Origin: Rhodobacteraceae bacterium UBA1957
GTDB taxonomy: Bacteria; Pseudomonadota; Alphaproteobacteria; Rhodobacterales; Rhodobacteraceae
Length of the DNA: 15,378 nt
Reading direction: 5' to 3'
Assembly: GCA_002336405.1 (NCBI GenBank)
Contig: DDEJ01000014.1
Span: 1 to 15,378 of the forward strand
Shown: in pieces, positions 8,157 through 15,324 of the stretch
How positions within the stretch are numbered: position 1 is the first letter of the stretch
Layout: each line of letters opens with the position of its first letter
The notes under the pieces: generated by a model
The model's database searches: none
The model's input: only the letters and a program-made list of their open reading frames with translations
Told to the model about the DNA's origin: nothing
Position numbers and translations under genes: made by a program

Positions 8157-8319
8157 GACAGGCCTCTTGGCGTTGGGGCCAGATTGGCCGAGGTTAAGGG
8201 GGGATAAGTCTTATGTGGGTGTTGCGGCCTAGCCGGTGCGCGGTTGTTTTGCAAACAGGGATCTGGGTGTCGGATGCTGAACCCAGGCAGACCTTGGCAG
8301 GGGTAAACGGGGGGCGCGG
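8157..8319 (-). other. hutH-hutU intergenic spacer with a hairpin
   Basis: The gap is 163 bases, unlike the overlapping hutI-hutH junction. A small inverted repeat, CTGGGT 8263-8268 and ACCCAG 8281-8286, lies shortly after the hutH stop on the minus strand. An ATAAG-T-CTTAT palindrome sits at about 8210-8220 upstream of hutU. Either could mean an extra hutU promoter, mRNA processing or partial termination. I found no convincing -35/-10 pair. Confidence 0.3.
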
Positions 8320-9858
8320 TCATAAGGCAATATCCGGCATTTCAATCTGCGCCGCTGCGGTAAGAGCTCCGCTTGCAATCAATGCGCGCGCCTGTTGCAG
8401 ATCAGGGGCAAGATAACGGTCCTCGCCAAGTGGGGCGACATCTTCCCGCAAACGGGCGAGCACACGCTGTAGGGGTTGGCTGGTTGCCAGCGGTACACGA
8501 AAATCAATACCCTGCGCTGCACAAAGTAATTCGACGCCTAGAATATATTCAAGGTTTTCGACCATCTGTCCCAGGCGCCGTGCGCCATGGGCGGCCATGC
8601 TGACGTGATCTTCCTGATTTGCGCTTGTTGGTGTGCTGTCAGTCACGCAGGGGTTGGCAAGATGCTTATTTTCACTCATTAGTGCCGCTGTGGTGACCTC
8701 GGCGATCATATATCCGCTGTTCAGGCCCGGATCAGAGGTCAGAAATGGCGGCAGATTAAAGCTGAGGACCGGGTCGACGATCAAGGCAACGCGGCGCTGG
8801 GCGATTGCGCCAATTTCAGCGATTGCCAGCGCGATCATATCAGCGGCAAAGCCGACAGGCTCTGCATGGAAATTGCCACCAGAAACAATCAAATCCGCAT
8901 CGGTCAGAACCAGTGGGTTGTCGGTTGCTGCGTTCGCCTCGGTTTGCAGGGTTTGGGCCGCCATGCGCAAAACGTCGATCGCCGCGCCCGTCACCTGTGG
9001 CTGGCAACGGATACAATACGGATCCTGCACGCGTAGATCCCCTTCAACGTGGCTGTCACGAATTTCCGAGCCCGCGAGCAAGGCGCGCATCGTCTCTGCC
9101 GCCTGAATTTGGCCCCTGTGCCCGCGCAGTTGATGGATTTGAGGATGCAGAGGCGCTGTTGAGCCCATAATCGCATCCGTCGATAAAGCCGAGGTGATCA
9201 AGGCAGATTGGGCGCTTTTCCAGGCGCCGTACAGGCCAGCCAATGCAAAGGCCGTTGAAAACTGCGTGCCGTTGATCAGGGCCAGACCCTCTTTTGGCCC
9301 CAGCTGCAACGGGGTCAGACCCGCAGCTGCCAGAGCCTGGTCTCCAGGCATGATCTGGCCGTTAAACTGTGCCTCTCCGGCCCCCATCATTACTGCCGCC
9401 AAATGGGCGAGTGGTGCCAGATCCCCGGAGGCCCCGACCGAACCTTGCGCCGGGATGACGGGCGTTACCACTTTGTCGAGCATGGCTTCGAGCAGGTTAA
9501 TCACATCGAGACGCACGCCCGAGGCACCGCGCCCAAGACTGAGTAGTTTTAACGCCATCATCAGCCGCGCATGGCGGCGCGGAATCGCCGGGCCAACCCC
9601 GCAGCAATGGGATAAGATCAGGTTGCGCTGCAGTTTCGCGGTGTCATGCGCGGCGATCTTGACGCTGGCAAGTTTGCCAAAGCCGGTGTTGACTCCGTAA
9701 ATTGCCGCTGAACCTTCACTGGCTTTGATGATGGCGGCATGGGCCCGCTCTATGTCGGCATGGCAAGCGGGATCAAGGCGAACTGAGGCCTCTTCCCAGT
9801 AAATCTCGGCAAGATTATGCAGTGTCACGGCACCCGGTGTGAGGGTTAGGCAGCTCAA
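8320..9858 (-). CDS. hutH: Histidine ammonia-lyase
   Basis: First enzyme of the pathway: removes ammonia from L-histidine to give trans-urocanate (EC 4.3.1.3). The 512-residue protein carries the Ala143-Ser144-Gly145 triad in [14 protein letters not shown], which cyclises into the MIO electrophile. The active-site tyrosine loop [10 protein letters not shown] starts at residue 54, and the conserved [21 protein letters not shown] and [10 protein letters not shown] blocks are all present. The start is a TTG at 9858: GGAGG lies 6 bases upstream, inside the hutI end, and the resulting N-terminus matches the family (LTLTPG...). The TTG shares the four bases TTGA with the hutI TGA stop, so translation is probably coupled. 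A TTG start may lower HutH output relative to HutI. Complete. Confidence 0.97.
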   Translation of the reverse strand: MSCLTLTPGAVTLHNLAEIYWEEASVRLDPACHADIERAHAAIIKASEGSAAIYGVNTGFGKLASVKIAAHDTAKLQRNLILSHCCGVGPAIPRRHARLMMALKLLSLGRGASGVRLDVINLLEAMLDKVVTPVIPAQGSVGASGDLAPLAHLAAVMMGAGEAQFNGQIMPGDQALAAAGLTPLQLGPKEGLALINGTQFSTAFALAGLYGAWKSAQSALITSALSTDAIMGSTAPLHPQIHQLRGHRGQIQAAETMRALLAGSEIRDSHVEGDLRVQDPYCIRCQPQVTGAAIDVLRMAAQTLQTEANAATDNPLVLTDADLIVSGGNFHAEPVGFAADMIALAIAEIGAIAQRRVALIVDPVLSFNLPPFLTSDPGLNSGYMIAEVTTAALMSENKHLANPCVTDSTPTSANQEDHVSMAAHGARRLGQMVENLEYILGVELLCAAQGIDFRVPLATSQPLQRVLARLREDVAPLGEDRYLAPDLQQARALIASGALTAAAQIEMPDIAL

Positions 9859-11060
9859 AATTTACCTCCGAAAATGCGGGTATGCAGCGGGTTAAAACCA
9901 ATCCGATAGGACAATTCTGCAGGGTGCTCGACATTCCAAACCACCAGATCGGCGCGGGCACCCGCCACGATCTGGCCGCGATCTTTCAGACCAAGCGCCT
10001 TTGCAGCATTGCGGGTCACGCCACAGAGGGCCTCTTCGGGGGTCATGCGAAATAACGTGCAGGCCATGTTCATCGTAAGCAAGAGCGATGTCATGGGCGA
10101 TGATCCGGGATTGCAGTCGCTGGCCAGTGCCATCGGCACAGCGCAGTCGCGCAGGGTGGAGATGGGGGGGGCTTGGGTTTCCCGCAACGTATAAAATGCA
10201 CCCGGCAAAATGACCGCAACGGTTCCGGCCTGTGCCATTGCCGCGGCCCCCTCGGCATCTAGATATTCAATATGATCTGCCGAGAGTGCGCAGTATTGGG
10301 CGGCCATTTTTGCACCGCCCAGATTTGACAATTGTTCGGCGTGAATTTTGACTGGCAACCCCAAGGCGCGGGCCGCGTCAAAAACCCGCGCGACTTGCGC
10401 TGGCTGAAAGGCGATGCCCTCGCAAAAGGCATCAACCGCATCTACAAGGCCTTGAGCCTGTGCAAGGCGCAGCGTCGGGATGCAAACCTCATCGATATAG
10501 GCATCCTCGCGACCGGTGTATTCGGGTGGGACCGCATGTGCGCCCAGATAGGTTGTTGTGATATGAATGTCGCGCAGCTGGGCAATCTGGCGCGCCGCAC
10601 GGAGCATTTTGAGTTCGGCTTCTTGGTTCAGGCCATAACCGGATTTAATCTCGATCGTCGACACACCCTCGGCGATCAACGCATCCACCCTTGGCAAAGC
10701 CTCACTTATCAAAGCGTCTTGCGTCGCAGCGCGGGTGGCTGTGACTGTGGACACAATACCGCCGCCAGCGCGCGCTACCTGTTCGTAGCTTGCGCCATTC
10801 AGACGCATTTCAAACTCGTGCGCACGGTTGCCTGCAAATATCACATGCGTGTGACAGTCGATCAATGCGGGTGTTACTAACCGGCCCCCGATGTCAATAT
10901 GTTGGGCACTTTGGTACTTATCGGGTGCCTCTGTGGCCTGTCCGGCCCAGACAATGCGATCCTTTTCTAAAACAATCACCGCGTCTTCGATCCGTCCGTA
11001 CGGGGTACGATCTGCCCGCATCGTGGCGAGGTGACAGTTTTTTAGGACTTTGTAAGACAC
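9855..11060 (-). CDS. hutI: Imidazolonepropionase
   Basis: Third enzyme: opens the ring of 4-imidazolone-5-propionate to N-formimidoyl-L-glutamate (EC 3.5.2.7). It is an amidohydrolase-fold protein. Numbered from the GTG at 11060 (401 residues), the metal-site motifs are His70 and His72 ([10 protein letters not shown]), His175 (YLGAHAVP), His240 with Glu242 (IHAEQ), His263 (ADHIEYL) and Asp315 (ASDCNPG). The frame is open to an ATG at 11129, but those 23 extra residues ([10 protein letters not shown]...) are unlike the family, overlap the hutF promoter, and the ATG lacks a clear ribosome-binding site. The GTG has GGA 9 bases upstream and gives the usual HutI length of about 400. A start at the longer ATG cannot be excluded. 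hutI leads the hutI-hutH-hutU set and overlaps hutH by 4 bases. Confidence 0.95.
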   Translation of the reverse strand: MSYKVLKNCHLATMRADRTPYGRIEDAVIVLEKDRIVWAGQATEAPDKYQSAQHIDIGGRLVTPALIDCHTHVIFAGNRAHEFEMRLNGASYEQVARAGGGIVSTVTATRAATQDALISEALPRVDALIAEGVSTIEIKSGYGLNQEAELKMLRAARQIAQLRDIHITTTYLGAHAVPPEYTGREDAYIDEVCIPTLRLAQAQGLVDAVDAFCEGIAFQPAQVARVFDAARALGLPVKIHAEQLSNLGGAKMAAQYCALSADHIEYLDAEGAAAMAQAGTVAVILPGAFYTLRETQAPPISTLRDCAVPMALASDCNPGSSPMTSLLLTMNMACTLFRMTPEEALCGVTRNAAKALGLKDRGQIVAGARADLVVWNVEHPAELSYRIGFNPLHTRIFGGKF

Positions 11061-11088
11061 TGGCTCTGGTCCATAGTAAGCTTGCACA

Positions 11089-11117
11089 TTGCAATACAGT
11101 TTGTATGCATTTATAAT
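11089..11117 (+). promoter_or_regulatory. Candidate sigma70 promoter for hutF
   Basis: TTGCAA (11089-11094) is followed after exactly 17 bases by a perfect TATAAT (11112-11117), giving a start near 11124 and a leader of about 24 bases before the hutF ATG. The -35 half overlaps a TTGCA-CAT-TGCAA inverted repeat (11082-11094). This is the best-looking promoter in the window. Confidence 0.6.
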
Positions 11118-11128
11118 TATTATGTCCA
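11100..11128 (-). promoter_or_regulatory. Weak candidate promoter for hutI-hutH-hutU
   Basis: On the minus strand TGGACA (11123-11128) and TACAAA (11100-11105) are 17 bases apart. The start would be near 11093, about 33 bases before the hutI GTG. The -10 is poor. It lies face to face with the hutF promoter, so one bound repressor could block both. Confidence 0.3.
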
Positions 11129-11138
11129 CTCATAATAA
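11117..11138. promoter_or_regulatory. Perfect 8-base inverted repeat at the hutF start, candidate operator
   Basis: TTATTATG (11117-11124) and CATAATAA (11131-11138) are perfect inverted arms around the 6-base spacer TCCACT. The repeat runs from the last base of the hutF -10 element, across the predicted start, to the edge of the AAGG ribosome-binding site, and covers the proposed hutI -35. A repressor here would close both divergent units. It does not match the HutC-type core found upstream of hutC, so the binding protein is unknown. Confidence 0.45.
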
Positions 11139-11147
11139 GGCAGCACG

Positions 11148-12512
11148 ATGAACATTTTTTCACGCCGGGCCAGATTGGGCAATGCTTGGGCCATCAATGT
11201 AAGATTGCGCATTTCGCAGGGTAAGATTGCTAAGATTGCCAGTGGAACAGAGCCACACTCAGGCGATGTTGTGGTTGATACTCTGCTGCCTGCGCTTTCG
11301 AACCTTCACAGTCACAGTTTTCAGCGGGCTATGGCCGGTATGACCGAATACCGTGCGCAGGACCGCGAGAGTTTTTGGACATGGCGGACATTAATGTACC
11401 GTTTTCTCGATCATCTCAGCCCTGACCATATCGCGGCCATCGCGGCTTTGACATTCATGGAAATGCAAAAGGCCGGATACGCCGCCGTAGGAGAGTTTCA
11501 TTACGTGCACCATCAACCCGGCGGACAGGCCTATGACAATCCGGCGGAACTGTCACTGCAGATTTTGCAGGCCGCCGCTTTGACTGGGATTGGGCTGACC
11601 CATTTGCCCGTACTATATACTTACGGCGGCCTGCAGGCCCAGCCGCTTACCGGGGGGCAATTGCGCTTTGGCAATTCGGTTGATGCATTTTCTGACATTG
11701 TCGCGCGAAGCCATAGTGCAATGGCTGCGTTGCCATCTGATACGCGTATCGGCATTGCACCGCATTCCCTGCGCGCCACATCCCAGCCGGACCTGCGCAA
11801 GGCGCTGGATCTGCATGCTGGGATGCCTGTGCACATGCATATTGCGGAACAAACAAAAGAAGTCGAGGAGGTGTTCGCAATGCGGGGCGCGCGTCCGGTT
11901 GAATGGGTTTTGGGGCAGTGTGAGGTGAATGAAAAATGGTGTCTGATTCATGCCACGCATATGACTGAGGGCGAGACCGCTGCCCTTGCCAAAAGCGGTG
12001 CGGTCGCTGGGCTTTGTCCGATTACCGAGGCCAATTTGGGTGATGGTATCTTTAACGGCGCAAATTATGTCGCGCATGGCGGTACTTTTGGGATCGGATC
12101 GGATTCCAATGTAAATATCTCACTGACCGAGGAACTTCGGACATTGGAATATTCGCAACGCCTTAGAGACAGGCAGCGGAATGTGATGGTGGCTGCAGCA
12201 GGGTCTGTTGGCGAAGCGCTTTATTTTGGGGCGGCTAGGGGTGGTGCGCAGGCGTTGGATCGGGATGCCGGACGCATAGAGGTTGGCGCGTTGGCAGATC
12301 TTGTCGCGATTGATACGACAGATCCCGCGATCTGCGCCCTGTCGGACCAGCAGCTTCTTGATGGGGTGGTCTTTGCTGCAAAAGACACGGTGGTGAGTGA
12401 CCTTTGGTCTGCGGGACGTCATCAGGTGAGAGACCGGCGTCACGTTGCCGAAGACAAGATCATCTCCGGGTACCGCAAGGCGATCACTGACCTGAGGCGG
12501 CGGCTTGGTTAG
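11148..12512 (+). CDS. hutF: Formimidoylglutamate deiminase
   Basis: Converts N-formimidoyl-L-glutamate to N-formyl-L-glutamate and ammonia (EC 3.5.3.13), the HutF branch of histidine degradation used by pseudomonads and many alphaproteobacteria instead of direct formamide release. The 454-residue amidohydrolase has His54 and His56 (NLHSHSFQRAMAG), His229 and His231 with Glu234 (HMHIAEQ), His268 (LIHATHM) and Asp319 (GSDSN). This pattern and spacing match the characterised P. aeruginosa enzyme. Length is typical. The ATG at 11148 has AAGG 7 bases upstream, and a strong promoter precedes it. It is divergent from hutI and its stop overlaps the convergent hutD stop. Because the product is formylglutamate, the cell needs HutG, which is not in the window. 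Confidence 0.96.
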   Translation: MNIFSRRARLGNAWAINVRLRISQGKIAKIASGTEPHSGDVVVDTLLPALSNLHSHSFQRAMAGMTEYRAQDRESFWTWRTLMYRFLDHLSPDHIAAIAALTFMEMQKAGYAAVGEFHYVHHQPGGQAYDNPAELSLQILQAAALTGIGLTHLPVLYTYGGLQAQPLTGGQLRFGNSVDAFSDIVARSHSAMAALPSDTRIGIAPHSLRATSQPDLRKALDLHAGMPVHMHIAEQTKEVEEVFAMRGARPVEWVLGQCEVNEKWCLIHATHMTEGETAALAKSGAVAGLCPITEANLGDGIFNGANYVAHGGTFGIGSDSNVNISLTEELRTLEYSQRLRDRQRNVMVAAAGSVGEALYFGAARGGAQALDRDAGRIEVGALADLVAIDTTDPAICALSDQQLLDGVVFAAKDTVVSDLWSAGRHQVRDRRHVAEDKIISGYRKAITDLRRRLG

Positions 12513-13072
12513 GGCTTTACCAGATCCAGCGCGTCTAATTGTACCCGTAGCCCCAGACTTTTCTCAGGGATTTTCAGCTGGACCTCTTTGTGGTCGATTA
12601 ACGCGATACTGCCGCAATCAAGATAAGTCCCATTAATTTCCAGTATCCCTCGCAGGCAATACACAGCATATGTCCGGACAGGGCGTGCCGCCAAGATCCT
12701 CGCTGGACCTGCAACCAATATCTGCACATCGGCGGCGATCAAGTGGGGATCGTAAATCACATTGAAGTTTTGAACTGGGCCATCGTATAGCCGGCCCGCT
12801 ACCGGGATTGCGCCTGCAAAGGAAACCGGTGTGTTGTGGGCTGCATCTTGCGTCTGCTCGTTGGCATGCAGTGCCATTCCGTTGCCTTCAATCACGGTCA
12901 ATATCCGTGACATCCCAGGAAACGTTGAAAAAGTTTCGTCACGGATGACCTTTGCAATACTCAAGCGCCAGCAATATCCTTTTGGGCCAATTTGGCGCGT
13001 GATTTCACGCGTGGTTCCGGCGCCATTTTTCCACCGCGTGGATGTAAACTGCGACGGGGTGATTATTTTCAT
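12509..13072 (-). CDS. hutD: HutD family protein
   Basis: 187-residue cupin-like protein of the HutD/Ves family. The family signature RWKNGAGTTREI is at 13-24, followed by WRLSIA and FPGMSR-LTVIEG, as in Pseudomonas HutD. HutD is not an enzyme of the pathway. In P. fluorescens it is reported to act as a governor that sets an upper limit on hut expression, probably by binding a pathway intermediate; the exact mechanism is unsettled. The ATG at 13072 has GGAGAGG about 8 bases upstream. Its TAA shares bases 12509-12512 (TTAG) with the hutF TAG on the other strand, so the genes are tail to tail with no room for a terminator. It is divergent from hutC across 75 bases. Confidence 0.93.
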   Translation of the reverse strand: MKIITPSQFTSTRWKNGAGTTREITRQIGPKGYCWRLSIAKVIRDETFSTFPGMSRILTVIEGNGMALHANEQTQDAAHNTPVSFAGAIPVAGRLYDGPVQNFNVIYDPHLIAADVQILVAGPARILAARPVRTYAVYCLRGILEINGTYLDCGSIALIDHKEVQLKIPEKSLGLRVQLDALDLVKP

Positions 13073-13121
13073 GGCTTGCGCCTCTCCTATCTCGTAAACT
13101 ATTTAAGGCTATTGGCATAAA

Positions 13122-13129
13122 GTCTAGAC
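13122..13129. promoter_or_regulatory. GTCTAGAC palindrome, candidate HutC operator
   Basis: This perfect 8-base palindrome lies between divergent hutD and hutC, 18 bases before the hutC start. It fits the GT-x-TA-x-AC core that GntR regulators of the HutC subfamily typically bind, suggesting that HutC represses its own gene and perhaps hutD. I did not find the same octamer in front of hutF or hutI. Confidence 0.45.
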
Positions 13130-13147
13130 AAAACAGGACAGCGGCGC

Positions 13148-13849
13148 GTGATTGAAGCAAAAAAGATCAGTTATCAGGACATCAAGGCGCTGGCTCTGAA
13201 ACGGATCAGAAACAAGACTTGGCCTCCGGGCAGTATAATGCCGGGCGAGGTGGAATTGGCCGGAGAGTTTGGCTGTGCGCGGGCGACCGTGAACCGGGCG
13301 ATGCGGGAACTTGCTGACGAGGGCTTCATCGATCGCAAACGCAAGGCGGGCACGAGGATCAAGGCGTCACCAACGCGGCATGCAAAATTTACCATTCCGC
13401 TTATCCGGGACGAGATCGAAAGTTCGGGTGCAACCTATCGCTATGCTTTGATACGGCGGGATACCCCCAAGACGCCGGATTGGTTGAGGGCCCGTTTGGC
13501 ACTGTCGCTGCAGGCTGATGTCTTGCATTTGAAGTGTTTGCATTATGCCGGCAGCAAGCCGTTTCAGTTCGAGGACCGATGGATCAACCTTGACGCTGTC
13601 CCCAAGGCTGCGCAGCAAAATTTTGAGATGACCGGACCTAATGAATGGTTGGTCCAAGAGGTTCCGTTTACCGATGTTGAGTTGACCTTTTCGTCGATGA
13701 ACGCCGACCTTCAAACTGCAGAACTGTTGGGAGTGAGCGAAGGGGCAGCGCTCTTTACGATTGAGCGGATAACATGGTTGGAAAAACGGCCGATTACATT
13801 TGCTAAACTCTATTACTTTTCGGGGTATCAAATGACCTCGCGGTTATAG
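13148..13849 (+). CDS. hutC: Histidine utilisation repressor, GntR family
   Basis: 233-residue regulator with an N-terminal winged helix-turn-helix (about 8-75; ELAGEFGCARATVNRAMREL is the recognition region) and a C-terminal UTRA ligand domain (about 93-230), the HutC subfamily layout. In characterised species HutC represses hut genes and urocanate releases it. The start is a GTG at 13148 with AGGA 9 bases upstream; the N-terminus (ISYQDIKALALKRI) matches the family from there. Its position between the hut genes supports the name over other GntR/UTRA regulators. The end of the domain has the usual ITWLEKRPITFAKLYYFSGY block. It is probably autoregulated through the GTCTAGAC site just upstream. 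Confidence 0.93.
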   Translation: MIEAKKISYQDIKALALKRIRNKTWPPGSIMPGEVELAGEFGCARATVNRAMRELADEGFIDRKRKAGTRIKASPTRHAKFTIPLIRDEIESSGATYRYALIRRDTPKTPDWLRARLALSLQADVLHLKCLHYAGSKPFQFEDRWINLDAVPKAAQQNFEMTGPNEWLVQEVPFTDVELTFSSMNADLQTAELLGVSEGAALFTIERITWLEKRPITFAKLYYFSGYQMTSRL

Positions 13850-13924
13850 TAGTTGATAGGCGCTTATATGTCCCTGCCAGCGCATTTTTGCGTTTAGTAT
13901 AAGAAAGGTATGACAGGCCTTAAG

Positions 13925-14860
13925 ATGATGAAAAACCTTCCTTTCACAGCGCTTCGGACGCTGGAATCAGTGGTCCGGTTGCATGGGTTTGGTCGCGCAG
14001 CGGAAGAACTCAACGTTACCCAAAGCGCGGTCAGCCAGCAAATTCGGGCATTGGAGGACTGGATGGGGCACAAATTGTTGTTTCGCGGCACTGGCAAGAC
14101 GACCCCCACGGACGTCGGACTTCGGGTTGCAGCGGCGGTGCTGCAGGGCTTTGGTGTGGTTGAAACGGTCTGTGACGATTTACGTGACCGCAGGATGGAT
14201 CCAAAGCGCGGCCTCGCTTTGGCCTCACCACCGGGCTTTGGCTATATCTGGCTCTTGCCACGTTTGATAAATTTTGATGAAAGGTTCCCCGAGACGCCAG
14301 TGTCTTTGTCCACCGATGTTTACCTGCAGGAGTTCAATGCCACTCAGGCAGATGTGATGATTTTTTACGGTCTTGGAGGCTTTACCGGATTGCACGCAGA
14401 GCTTTTGATGCAAGAAGCCATTTCTCCGGTCTGCGCCCCCGAGGTTGCCAAAACTCTCAGATCGATTAACGATTTGGAACGCCACACAATTCTCAGAGAC
14501 GCGCTGCAGAATGTTGGCAGTCCGCCCAGTTGGGAGTTTTGGGCAGAAGAAGCGGGATTAACGCTGCCGCAATTGCCATTGGGCCGGCAATTTGGGCAAG
14601 CCAACATGGTGATACAAGCCGCTATTCAAGGTTTGGGTGTCGCGATGGGCCGCGGCCCGCTTGTGGCGGATGCAATTGCACAGGGATTACTGGTCTGTCC
14701 GTTTGAAGACGTTGTTGCATCGCAGTTTTCCTATTGGTTGGTTTGCCGCCACGACGCATTGAAATCACGAAAGGTTCGCCTGTTTTGCGAATGGTTGCAC
14801 GAACAAACATCCGCCCAAAACGCTAATGCCGTATGGGGTCTGACGGTTCCGCCACAATAG
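13925..14860 (+). CDS. LysR-family transcriptional regulator, GcvA-like
   Basis: Predicted 311-residue DNA-binding protein. The N-terminal helix-turn-helix runs about 21-45 (GFGRAAEELNVTQSAVSQQI), followed by the linker helix and an effector domain of periplasmic-binding-protein type from about 90. The NLPFTALRTLESV start and the RGTGKTTPTDVG wing resemble GcvA-type regulators. I prefer the ATG at 13925, which has AGG 7 bases upstream; an in-frame ATG at 13910 has AAAGG only one base away, too close. It follows hutC on the same strand by 75 bases and may be cotranscribed, and it converges with the AhpD-like gene after 23 bases. LysR regulators usually act on a divergent neighbour, and here there is none, so the target is unknown. 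A small CGCA-TTTT-TGCG palindrome (13881-13892) lies upstream. Confidence 0.9.
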   Translation: MMKNLPFTALRTLESVVRLHGFGRAAEELNVTQSAVSQQIRALEDWMGHKLLFRGTGKTTPTDVGLRVAAAVLQGFGVVETVCDDLRDRRMDPKRGLALASPPGFGYIWLLPRLINFDERFPETPVSLSTDVYLQEFNATQADVMIFYGLGGFTGLHAELLMQEAISPVCAPEVAKTLRSINDLERHTILRDALQNVGSPPSWEFWAEEAGLTLPQLPLGRQFGQANMVIQAAIQGLGVAMGRGPLVADAIAQGLLVCPFEDVVASQFSYWLVCRHDALKSRKVRLFCEWLHEQTSAQNANAVWGLTVPPQ

Positions 14861-14883
14861 GGTTTGCTGCGGGAGACCGATCC

Positions 14884-15219
14884 TCAGGCGGTGAACTCAT
14901 CATAGGCTTCAAGTGCTTTCGCACCAAAAGTGATTGAGGGACCGCCACCCATAAAGGCGATCATTTCCAAGGCTTCACAGAATTCCTCGCGGGTTGTTTC
15001 CAACCTGACCAATGATTTGACATGAAACCCGATGCAGCTTTCACAGCGTGTTGAAATGGCAATACCAAGCGCAATCAGTTCTTTGGTTTTCTCATCCAAA
15101 GCCCCGTTCTTTTTCGCGGCTTTTCCCATCATGTTAAACCCTGCGAAACTTTCGGGAGCTTCTTTTTGCAGCTTGCCCATGCGCTGCATTGTATCGTTTA
15201 AAAATGTCGTCCAGCTCAT
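14884..15219 (-). CDS. AhpD-like/carboxymuconolactone decarboxylase family protein
   Basis: 111-residue all-helical protein of the CMD/AhpD superfamily. The redox-type motif CxxCxxxH is present as Cys59, Cys62 and His66 (RCESCIGFHVKSL), within the usual KTKELIALGIAI context, and EALEMIAFMGGGP follows. Members with this motif generally act as thiol-dependent peroxidases or disulfide reductases, while true carboxymuconolactone decarboxylase lacks the cysteine pair, so a redox role is more likely than aromatic catabolism. The physiological substrate is unknown. The ATG at 15219 has GAAGG 7 bases upstream. It is monocistronic as far as visible and converges with the LysR gene. A large inverted repeat overlaps its proposed transcription start. 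Confidence 0.9.
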   Translation of the reverse strand: MSWTTFLNDTMQRMGKLQKEAPESFAGFNMMGKAAKKNGALDEKTKELIALGIAISTRCESCIGFHVKSLVRLETTREEFCEALEMIAFMGGGPSITFGAKALEAYDEFTA

Positions 15220-15257
15220 CTTTGGCCCTTCTTATTTTGTGTTAGGGTCGGTGCGCG

Positions 15258-15292
15258 ATTACAGACCCTTGGGGTATGCCAAGGTCTGTAAT
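15258..15292. promoter_or_regulatory. Large bulged inverted repeat upstream of the AhpD-like gene
   Basis: The arm 15258-15272 (ATTACAGACC, an extra C, TTGG) pairs with 15279-15292 (CCAAGGTCTGTAAT), giving 14 base pairs, one bulged C and the 6-base loop GGTATG. It is the longest inverted repeat I found near a gene start in this window. It lies 39-73 bases before the ATG at 15219 and coincides with the predicted start on the minus strand, so it could be an operator or a 5' mRNA hairpin. A terminator for something outside the window is less likely, since no good T-run follows. Confidence 0.45.
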
Positions 15293-15295
15293 TTA

Positions 15296-15324
15296 ATCTT
15301 ATTTGAAAAACGACAGGATCACAA
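15296..15324 (-). promoter_or_regulatory. Candidate promoter for the AhpD-like gene
   Basis: On the minus strand TTGTGA (15319-15324) is 17 bases from TAAGAT (15296-15301), each 4/6 to consensus. The start would be near 15289, inside the distal arm of the large inverted repeat. Confidence 0.3.

Noticed and set aside
9194..9700. 168-codon plus-strand frame inside hutH
   Set aside because: Antisense shadow of histidine ammonia-lyase; Arg/Ser/Pro/Ala-rich composition typical of a shadow frame.
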